In this document: in pieces, positions 43,066 through 50,152 of the stretch | How positions within the stretch are numbered: position 1 is the stretch's first letter | Layout: each line of letters opens with the position of its first letter | DNA from: Pseudomaricurvus alkylphenolicus | Lineage (GTDB): Bacteria; Pseudomonadota; Gammaproteobacteria; Pseudomonadales; Cellvibrionaceae | Length of the DNA stretch: 64,000 nucleotides | Direction of reading: 5' to 3' | Assembly (NCBI RefSeq): GCF_011683955.1 | Contig: NZ_JAAQPI010000010.1 | Location: 248,001 to 312,000 of the forward strand | Translations under genes and position numbers: made by a program | Notes under the pieces: model-generated | What the model saw: the letters and a program-made list of their open reading frames with translations, nothing else | What the model was told of the DNA's origin: nothing | The model's database searches: none

Positions 43066-44253
43066 ATGGTTGCCAACAGTGTGAACTTAACCGTGCGGGA
43101 AGACCAGACCGTGTCATTTGCAAAGAATCTGTTTTCCAACCGTCATTACCAGTTCTGCGTGTTCCAGCTGATATTCTGGCTGGGGCTTATGGTCGTTACC
43201 TTTTTCTCCCTGACGCTCTGGTATAACACCGCAGAGCCAGCTCACATCGTTCACACCACTTTGCAGGCGGTGCTGGGCGCGGCGGTGTCTTTTCCACTAA
43301 GAAATTTTTATACCTGGCTGTGGGATAAACCACCGTTGTCCCGCATAACATTGACACTGTTAATGGTGAGCGTGAGTTCAGCGGTTTGGACTGCGCTGCG
43401 AATGGTCACGTTTATCTGGATCGTGCAGGAAGAAAAAAACCTCTGGCAGGATTTTGGCGGTTGGTACTTCGGTGGTTTCTTTATCTTTTTCTGTTGGACT
43501 GCGCTTTATTATGGGGTCAAGTACTATCATTTGATGCAGCTTGAACATCGCAAGGTGGTAGAAACCGAGGCACAGGTTCATCGCGAACACAATAAACGCC
43601 TGGAAGCCGAAGCTGTGGCCCGAGAGGCGCAGCTGAAGATGCTGCGCTACCAGCTCAATCCCCACTTTCTGTTTAATACGCTCAACGCCATTTACGCGTT
43701 GATCCGGATGAAGGACAACAAAACCGCTCAGACCATGGTGCAACAGTTGAGCCGCTTTCTGCGCTATTCACTTGACAACGATCCCAGCCACCGGGTCAGT
43801 CTGGAGCAGGAGCTGGAGGCCTTGATGCTGTATCTGGAAATCGAGCAAACGCGCTTTGGTGATCGGCTGAAGCTGGATATTCAGGTTTCAGATGATGCCA
43901 AAACGGCGTGTATCCCCAGCCTTCTGTTACAGCCACTAGCCGAAAATGCCATCAAATACGCCATTTCGCAGAGTGAACATGGCGGCACAATTGGCGTTAA
44001 GGCTGATGTCAGCGACGAGGTGCTGCACATTGAGGTCTGGGACGATGGTCCGGGCCTCAATGTGGACCAAGAGCAGCTGCTGCAGGGGCGTGGGGTCGGT
44101 TTGCGCAATACCCTGGATCGCCTCGCGACCTTATATGGCGATCAGCAGCAGGTTGATCTGCGGGAGACCGACTCCGGTGGCTTGACCATAATGATGCGTT
44201 TTCCTTTCGAGCCCGAATCTGAGACTGAAGAGCTGGATTCCCAGATCGCCTGA
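43066..44253 (+). CDS. LytS-type membrane sensor histidine kinase
   Basis: A 395-residue kinase with four hydrophobic helices (about 30-50, 60-80, 95-115 and 135-152), a coiled segment, then the His_kinase domain typical for LytTR partners: RYQLNPHFLFNTLNAIYAL with phospho-acceptor His200. The ATPase part has PLAENAIKYA (N box) and WDDGPG with GRGVGLRNT (G boxes). The helices have short loops, so the signal is likely sensed within the membrane or passed from a partner. The response regulator follows after 120 bp. Being divergent from the lipoprotein GH3 gene and surrounded by glucan genes, it probably controls this locus. Its ribosome site is weak; GTG starts at 43081 or 43114 remain possible. 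Confidence 0.88.
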   Translation: MVANSVNLTVREDQTVSFAKNLFSNRHYQFCVFQLIFWLGLMVVTFFSLTLWYNTAEPAHIVHTTLQAVLGAAVSFPLRNFYTWLWDKPPLSRITLTLLMVSVSSAVWTALRMVTFIWIVQEEKNLWQDFGGWYFGGFFIFFCWTALYYGVKYYHLMQLEHRKVVETEAQVHREHNKRLEAEAVAREAQLKMLRYQLNPHFLFNTLNAIYALIRMKDNKTAQTMVQQLSRFLRYSLDNDPSHRVSLEQELEALMLYLEIEQTRFGDRLKLDIQVSDDAKTACIPSLLLQPLAENAIKYAISQSEHGGTIGVKADVSDEVLHIEVWDDGPGLNVDQEQLLQGRGVGLRNTLDRLATLYGDQQQVDLRETDSGGLTIMMRFPFEPESETEELDSQIA

Positions 44254-44373
44254 CCCACTTTTATCCTTTCCCCGCTTGAGTATAATGTGGCCATGGCTAT
44301 GGACCGATAGTGGTGCGAGCCTATAATCATAATAAACGTTGTAAATCGAGAGATAACACCAAGCGGGTGAACC

Positions 44374-45198
44374 ATGACGAGCTTAAGAACGCTTGTAGTT
44401 GATGACGAGCCTTTGGCGAGGAACCTGCTCAAGGCCTGCCTCGAAGACATTCCGGAAATCGAAGTCATCGGTGAGTGCCAAAATGGCCGCGAGGCGGTAC
44501 AGGCAGTGCTGGAGCTGAATCCTGACCTGATGTTTTTGGACATCCAGATGCCCGGTATGAACGGCTTTGATGTGGTCAAGGCCCTGCAGGCGGATGCCAT
44601 GCCGATGGTGGTGTTCTCCACCGCTTATCAGCAGTATGCCCTGGATGCGTTTGATGTTCATGCGGTGGATTATTTGTTAAAACCGCTGGAAGAAGACCGC
44701 TTGCAAAGGGCCGTGGAAAGGGCGCTCGACCGCTTCCAGAAAGCGGATTCTGAGATTGAGAATAAAACTCCCCTAATCGGCGCCATTGATCGTATTGCCA
44801 AAAAAATTCACCGACAGGGCATAACCGGCCAGGACGCTCCCCCGGCACCGGAAAAACCGGCAGGCCCCAAGAAAATTGCCATTAAGGATTCTGAAACGGT
44901 CACCATGGTACCGGAGACCGAGATTGATTGGGTGGACGCCGCCGGTGACTATATGTGCATCCACGTGAAAGGCACAACGCATATTATGCGCTGCACTATG
45001 AAGGAGCTGTTGGGCAAATTGGACGAAGCGGTGTTTAAACGTGTGCATCGTTCCACCATTGTCAATCTGGAGCGCATCGAGCAGGTAAAGCCACACACAA
45101 AGGGTGAGTATTTCCTGTTTCTGGACTGTGGCGAACGGTTGAAAGTCAGCCGAAATTACCGCGAGTCCATTAAGGAGTTTTTGTCCGGGGCAGCGTAA
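44374..45198 (+). CDS. LytTR-family response regulator
   Basis: A 274-residue response regulator. The receiver (about 1-120) has the acidic pair Asp10-Asp11, phospho-acceptor Asp56 (MFLDIQMPG) and VDYLLKPLEE. The C-terminal LytTR DNA-binding domain (about 165-272) includes WVDAAGDYMCIHVKG, KRVHRSTIVNLERI and LKVSRNYRE. It pairs with the LytS-type kinase before it. LytTR proteins bind direct repeats upstream of promoters; the likely targets are the glucan genes on both sides. The 45-residue linker between the domains is rich in Pro and Lys. Confidence 0.9.
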   Translation: MTSLRTLVVDDEPLARNLLKACLEDIPEIEVIGECQNGREAVQAVLELNPDLMFLDIQMPGMNGFDVVKALQADAMPMVVFSTAYQQYALDAFDVHAVDYLLKPLEEDRLQRAVERALDRFQKADSEIENKTPLIGAIDRIAKKIHRQGITGQDAPPAPEKPAGPKKIAIKDSETVTMVPETEIDWVDAAGDYMCIHVKGTTHIMRCTMKELLGKLDEAVFKRVHRSTIVNLERIEQVKPHTKGEYFLFLDCGERLKVSRNYRESIKEFLSGAA

Positions 45199-45219
45199 AA
45201 GCTACCCCTACTTGAAAAG

Positions 45220-46716
45220 CTAGGTCGCTGAGTAGGCACAGTAGCTTTTCAGGAACTGTTCGTGGGTCGGCAGTTGCTCCACCACATTGTTCACGGATGA
45301 ACGAATTCCTTCAAAAAAGGCTCGTTGCTCCTGTTCGCTCATCATATCGACAATCGGGTGGTATTGCTCGGGTGTAATGCCCTGGCCCATCATTACCTGC
45401 ACCCAGGAGTTCTCCAGGAACAGGTCAACATCTTCGCGGAAAACACGGCCGCATTCCCGAAACAGATCAATCTTGCGAGCCAGACTGTCCGGTACATCCA
45501 TATTCTTGCAATAACGCCAGAACTCGCTGTCGGTGCGATTGGTGACCTTGTAGTGGAGAATAATAAAGTCTCGGATATAGCTGGTCTCTGACTCAGACTG
45601 GCGATTGAATTCGTTCACGTCCGGCTGTTTGATGCCGTCGGTGGGAAACAGTTGCATCAAACGAATAATGGCCCTTTGAATCAGGTGAATACTGGTACTT
45701 TCCAAAGGCTCGATAAAGCCGCTGGAAAGCCCGATGGCCACGCAGTTTTTCAACCAGGTTTTACGGCGGCGTCCGGCACGAAAAGGGATAACCCGTGGTT
45801 CGTTAATCAATTCACCGTCAACGCTGTCCAGCAGCGTTTGGCGTGCCTGTTCATCCGACATGGTTTTACTGCAGTATACCAGGCCGTTACCGACGCGGGT
45901 CTGTAAGGGTATGCGCCAGCGCCAGCCGCTGTCGTGGGCGATAGAGCGGGTGTAGGGGGTTAACTCCCCCTTAAGTTCGGTTTGTGCGGCAACGGCTCTG
46001 TCGCAGGGCAGCCAGTGGGACCAGTCCTCATAACCGGCGTGTAGCGTCTGCTCGATCAGCAAACCGCGAAATCCGGTGCAGTCAACAAACAGGTCGCCCT
46101 CTATGCGGGTGCCATCTTTTAGTTGCAGCGCATTGATGTCGCCGCTATGTAGATCCTGTTCAACCTTGTCTATCATCCCTTCCTGGCGCACGACGCCATG
46201 CTTTTCCGCGTGCTTGCGAAGAAAACCGGCATAGAGGGATGCGTCCAGATGGTAGGCGTAATTGAGCAGGTTGTTCTGCACTCTGGCAAAGCGGTTCTGT
46301 CTCGCCGCCTGAATTTCGAGGCAGTAATTTTCGAACGCTTCGGTGTAGCTCTCGTCTCTGGCTTTGAGCCAGAAATTATGGAAAGTCGCCGCCCAGCAAT
46401 CTTTACCGGTGGTACCAAAGGAGTGGAAGTACTGGTGTTCGCGTTCGCGCCAGTTCTCGAAATTGATGCCCAGTTTAAAGGTGGCCTGGGTGGCTCTCAT
46501 AAATTCCTGTTCATCAATTTTGAGCAGGCGATGGAACGTCAGCAGTGGTGGTATAGTGGCTTCTCCCACGCCTACCACGGGGATATCATCAGACTCAATC
46601 AGTGTGATGTTGAGGTTTTTTCCGATCAGTGAGGACAGTGCGGCTGCTGTCATCCAGCCTGCCGTGCCGCCTCCGGCGATGATAACGTTTCTGATTGTGT
46701 TGTTGTCTGCTGCCAT
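45220..46716 (-). CDS. FAD-dependent tryptophan-halogenase-family protein 2
   Basis: A 498-residue flavoprotein of the tryptophan halogenase family. It has the FAD-binding GGGTAGW at 15-21, Lys81 at the place of the catalytic lysine (ATFKLGI), a complete WxWxIP motif (Trp265, Trp267, Pro270) and Glu339-Ser340 in EPLESTS, which matches the catalytic Glu/Ser region of PrnA-type enzymes. All residues thought to matter for halogenation are therefore kept. Family members linked to TonB receptors are widespread in glycan loci, and their substrate is not known. AGAGAAG supports the ATG. It is last in an operon of receptor, halogenase 1, SapC and cupin, 14 bp after the cupin gene. Confidence 0.88.
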   Translation of the reverse strand: MAADNNTIRNVIIAGGGTAGWMTAAALSSLIGKNLNITLIESDDIPVVGVGEATIPPLLTFHRLLKIDEQEFMRATQATFKLGINFENWREREHQYFHSFGTTGKDCWAATFHNFWLKARDESYTEAFENYCLEIQAARQNRFARVQNNLLNYAYHLDASLYAGFLRKHAEKHGVVRQEGMIDKVEQDLHSGDINALQLKDGTRIEGDLFVDCTGFRGLLIEQTLHAGYEDWSHWLPCDRAVAAQTELKGELTPYTRSIAHDSGWRWRIPLQTRVGNGLVYCSKTMSDEQARQTLLDSVDGELINEPRVIPFRAGRRRKTWLKNCVAIGLSSGFIEPLESTSIHLIQRAIIRLMQLFPTDGIKQPDVNEFNRQSESETSYIRDFIILHYKVTNRTDSEFWRYCKNMDVPDSLARKIDLFRECGRVFREDVDLFLENSWVQVMMGQGITPEQYHPIVDMMSEQEQRAFFEGIRSSVNNVVEQLPTHEQFLKSYCAYSAT

Positions 46717-46730
46717 CTCGCTTCTCTTTG

Positions 46731-47726
46731 TTAGCGGTTCAGGCGCGAAAGTACTTTCGCACGAACCTTTCTGGCAATGGTCTCGTCGATTGGGCCCAGG
46801 CTGCCACGGGCCGAGGTGGGTATATGGTCGAACGCCTTTTTATCGTCGTTAAACACATAGTAATCCAACATTTGCTTCCAAACCGCTTTTTCGTGTTCAG
46901 GCAGATCACGAATGGACAGCAGCGCCAGGTCCAGTACATCCTGAGGGCTGCTCAGGTAGTTCGGGGTTTGTCGCCACCAGTAGTTGATCAGTACATTCAG
47001 ATCGTCCAGACCTTCAACGTGGTGCCACCACATACTGGGTAAAAACAGAGCGTCGCCGGGTTCCAGTTCCGCGATGCGTGCTTGCTCACGGGCCAATGCA
47101 TAGCGGGGGAATTTTTCAAGGTCGGGTTGGCGAATATCCACCAGACTGATGGCTTGCCCCGCCGGCGTGAAGTCCAGGGGGCCAACGTAGAGGTTTTCCA
47201 GCTGATCGGGAGGGAACAGGGTAAAGCGCCTGCGCCCGACGACGTTGCAGGCGATATTGTCCGGCAGATCAAAATGTGCCGGAATACAGCTGCGATTACC
47301 GAGCCAGATGTATTGGTTGGCATTGACGCTGAGGTTCAGGTCGTTAGCCTCCCGAAAGCCGGGCATGATCGAGTGGGTCAGGGTGGTGCCGACATAATAC
47401 AGCAGTGGCTTTTCAACATCCGCCTGACCCAAAATCAAGGCCAGTGCGTCCGGCAGTGTCTTGTGTGCGGACAGGCAGTTGAGCGCCGAGAGGTCCTCGT
47501 TATACGCCACCCGGCCACCGGTCTCGGGCTCCCCCCGTACAACGGTTACCGGGCGCCCTCCGTAAAGGCTGGCAAAGTATTCAGCGGCCGAGGCGTTGGA
47601 TTCCCGGGCCCGCCGGACGATCGGCCAATGAGCCACCAGTCCCCTCAGAATAATGGGTTCTTCGGATAACAGAATGTCATCGTTGAGTTCTGTTTCTGGT
47701 GCACAATCAATGGCTTTAATATTCAC
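46731..47726 (-). CDS. JmjC-like cupin (cupin_8) protein, putative Fe(II)/2-oxoglutarate oxygenase
   Basis: A 331-residue protein of the cupin_8/JmjC-like family. The metal-site pattern is visible: His151-x-Asp153 (PAHFDLPDN) and a distal His at 235 or 236 (MWWHHVEG), with GRRRFTLFPP in the expected strand. Relatives hydroxylate proteins or small molecules using 2-oxoglutarate. The N-terminal EEPIILRGLVAHWP is also typical. It starts with GTG and lies 12 bp after sapC. It forms one operon with two halogenase-like proteins and a TonB receptor, so a common modification of one target is conceivable. No direct evidence for the target exists. Confidence 0.85.
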   Translation of the reverse strand: MNIKAIDCAPETELNDDILLSEEPIILRGLVAHWPIVRRARESNASAAEYFASLYGGRPVTVVRGEPETGGRVAYNEDLSALNCLSAHKTLPDALALILGQADVEKPLLYYVGTTLTHSIMPGFREANDLNLSVNANQYIWLGNRSCIPAHFDLPDNIACNVVGRRRFTLFPPDQLENLYVGPLDFTPAGQAISLVDIRQPDLEKFPRYALAREQARIAELEPGDALFLPSMWWHHVEGLDDLNVLINYWWRQTPNYLSSPQDVLDLALLSIRDLPEHEKAVWKQMLDYYVFNDDKKAFDHIPTSARGSLGPIDETIARKVRAKVLSRLNR

Positions 47727-47738
47727 AGTTCGGTCAGT

Positions 47739-48461
47739 TTACGACAGTAGTGCATTTTTGCGGTCAAACAAATCCGCCAAGTGTGACAGTGATGCCAGCT
47801 GCATGTGTATGTCAAACAGAAATCCGCTGTTATGCAGATGACTGATGTCTTCGGCAGGCAGGTTAGCCAGGCGTTCTTCATTGATGGTATAGAAACCTTC
47901 GAGTCTGCAGGTCTGGCGATTGATCAATTGCGTCTCAGCACTGAAGGGTTCAAGCAGTTCGTACTTTTCCAGCAGATCGGTAAAGGGTTTAACCTCGGCG
48001 ATGCCTTCATGGATGGCTTGCAGCACTTCGCGAACCCGGTCCAGGTAGTCGCTGTTACCGCCAAATTCTTTAAACAGGCTGACCCCCGACGCCACACCCA
48101 GTTTGGGGCTGTCCATATCCACGTGAATGACCCACTGTTGTTCGTCGTCAGCGGGGTTGTTCTGACCGGGGCCAATCAGAAAGGGTTTGGCCTCAGCGCA
48201 CAGTGGCAGATATCGGGCGTCCCACTCGCCGTCTCGCAGGAACAGGTTTTCATTTTCCTGCAGCCCCAACAGCACCAGCGGGGTGTATTCTTCCGATTGC
48301 GCATTCTTACCGAAGACAATCGGGTAGTGGGCCTGCACAGAGCGGAACTCCTTGGGGAAGGTTGGCACGCACATATAGGCATCGCCAAGCTCGGCAGAGC
48401 GGCTGGTGTTGATCTTCAAGTCTTTGTGGTCGACGTTGTTTAGAACAGCTAGCTTTGTCAT
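47739..48461 (-). CDS. SapC-family protein
   Basis: A 240-residue protein of the SapC family (FGKNAQSEEYTPLVLLGL, ENLFLRDGEWDARYLP, SVSLF-like GVSLFKEFGG). The name comes from a Campylobacter surface-layer gene; the biochemical role is unknown. No signal peptide or membrane segment is visible, so it is cytoplasmic. It shares an ATGA overlap (48458-48461) with halogenase 1, which argues for production in fixed proportion with it. SapC genes regularly appear next to TonB receptors and halogenase-like genes in gammaproteobacteria and Caulobacter-like bacteria. Confidence 0.88.
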   Translation of the reverse strand: MTKLAVLNNVDHKDLKINTSRSAELGDAYMCVPTFPKEFRSVQAHYPIVFGKNAQSEEYTPLVLLGLQENENLFLRDGEWDARYLPLCAEAKPFLIGPGQNNPADDEQQWVIHVDMDSPKLGVASGVSLFKEFGGNSDYLDRVREVLQAIHEGIAEVKPFTDLLEKYELLEPFSAETQLINRQTCRLEGFYTINEERLANLPAEDISHLHNSGFLFDIHMQLASLSHLADLFDRKNALLS

Positions 48462-50014
48462 ATGCCCTCCCCAGAGCGTTGAGTGATGGCGTTGAGCAGT
48501 GAACGGTTTGTCGGCAGGCCACGCAGGCCTTTTTTCAACGAGTCCGACACGCTCTGGAATACCTGAGCGGCTATCTCATCGTTGTCCCGGCGAGAGCGGG
48601 TCACCCGATCGGCCGGTTTGTAGCCCATGCCATAGAGAATATATTGATAGCTGGGCGGACCAAACAATTCCAGAATCTGGTGAAAGTCCGCTGTACTGGG
48701 AATTTGATGCTTCCAGAGTTCCAGCATTTCTGTGAGATGTTGCGGTAGGGTGTCGGGGCGTCGGTTGTCTCGCCAATAGTCCGAGTCGTCCCGCTCACTC
48801 AGCCAATAATGTAACTTCAAGAATTCCACAATGCTGTCCCAGCGCTCGACAAAGCGTTGGTTGTAGCGCTGGGCGACAATGGCCATGGCCGCCTTGGTGG
48901 CCGGCAGTTCATTGCTGATGGTCTTTGCGCAGATCTCTACCATGGCAATGGCCGAGGCTTCCAGGGGTTCCACAAACCCCGAAGACATGCCAACGGCCAC
49001 GCAGTTTTTTACCCAAGGAGTCGAGCGATAGCCGGGACGGAAGGACAGTTCTCGCGGCGTCAATGTCTCGATGTTGACCCTGGAGGTGCTGGCAATATGA
49101 GCTTGCAGCGCTTCCCAGACCTGATCGCGCTCAATGTGAGCGCTGGAGTAAACATAGCCCATGCCGCGGCGGGTCTGCAGGCCGATATCCCAGATCCAGC
49201 CGCTGCTTTGAGCGGTACTGATGGTGGCCGAGGCGATATTCTGGTCCGGGGTGTCATAGGGCACCTGTACGGCAAGAGCTTTGTTGTTGAACAGCACGTC
49301 GGTGCAGTCCACAAACGGGGCCTTGAAGTGTTGATTGATCAACAACCCGCGGCCGCCGGTACAATCCACGAAAAGGTCGCCGGTAATCTCTCCGCTGGCC
49401 CGGCAGCTCAGTGACCTGATATGACCGTCTTCGGCGGCATTGACACCGGTAATATGATCTTCAATGTAGTTAACCCCAAGTTTCTCGATACAGTAACGGC
49501 GCAGAAAGGCGCCGAACTTATCGGCATTGAGGTGATAGCCGTAATTAGAGAAGGCAGCGTACTCGGGGGTTTGAACCTGCTTGGGGGCCAGGCCTTCTTC
49601 ACAAAGCTGGGGTTGTGCGCTGACCGCGTAGGCAAAAGGAGCCTCGGGTTGATGTTTGAGCCAGGCGCGATTTACGTCGATGTCCAGGGCACCTTCCGGT
49701 GGCATGAACGGGTGGTAATAAAAATCATTATCAGCACCGGTTCGCCAGGCGACAAACTTAGAGCCCTGTTTAAAGGAAACTTCGCACTCACGGATAAAGT
49801 CGGACTCGGAAACGCCGATTTCACGTAGCGTGACCCTCAATGTGGGCCAGGAACCTTCACCGACCCCGATAGGGCCGACATCGGGAGATTCGATCAGGGT
49901 GACGGTCAGACCGCCAGGCTGATTGGCGCAGTGGTCATGGGCCAGGCGGGCGGCGGTAATCCAGCCCGCAGTGCCTCCGCCAACAATAACCACGCTATTG
50001 ATTTGGGACTCCAC
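48458..50014 (-). CDS. FAD-dependent tryptophan-halogenase-family protein 1 (altered motifs)
   Basis: A 518-residue flavoprotein of the tryptophan halogenase family with GGGTAGW at 12-18 and Lys82 (VSFKQGSKF) at the place of the catalytic lysine. The WxWxIP motif is changed to WIWDIG (residues 273-278, proline replaced by glycine), and the Glu-Ser pair reads Glu352-Ala353 (PLEASA). It may therefore act as an oxygenase, not halogenate at all, or have another role. The start is GTG with AGGAG six bases upstream. It follows the TonB receptor by 138 bp on the minus strand and overlaps sapC. Its distance from halogenase 2 suggests that the two are not simple duplicates. Confidence 0.87.
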   Translation of the reverse strand: MESQINSVVIVGGGTAGWITAARLAHDHCANQPGGLTVTLIESPDVGPIGVGEGSWPTLRVTLREIGVSESDFIRECEVSFKQGSKFVAWRTGADNDFYYHPFMPPEGALDIDVNRAWLKHQPEAPFAYAVSAQPQLCEEGLAPKQVQTPEYAAFSNYGYHLNADKFGAFLRRYCIEKLGVNYIEDHITGVNAAEDGHIRSLSCRASGEITGDLFVDCTGGRGLLINQHFKAPFVDCTDVLFNNKALAVQVPYDTPDQNIASATISTAQSSGWIWDIGLQTRRGMGYVYSSAHIERDQVWEALQAHIASTSRVNIETLTPRELSFRPGYRSTPWVKNCVAVGMSSGFVEPLEASAIAMVEICAKTISNELPATKAAMAIVAQRYNQRFVERWDSIVEFLKLHYWLSERDDSDYWRDNRRPDTLPQHLTEMLELWKHQIPSTADFHQILELFGPPSYQYILYGMGYKPADRVTRSRRDNDEIAAQVFQSVSDSLKKGLRGLPTNRSLLNAITQRSGEGI

Positions 50015-50152
50015 GGTGACTCCTGATCTGTAGGGTGTCGGATGAGGAACCCTGCCGGGGTTCCTATCCTGGAATTCGAGGAACGGGACCGCAGCTTCAT
50101 GAGGAGCCGCCGTGCTCGACGGATCCTCTGAGGCTAAGATCCCTGCTCAGTA

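Noticed and set aside
45197-45249. AAAAGCTAC...GTAGCTTTT as a bidirectional terminator between the response regulator and halogenase 2
   Set aside because: The arms are 35 bases apart and the second arm lies inside the halogenase coding sequence, so a functional terminator is doubtful.
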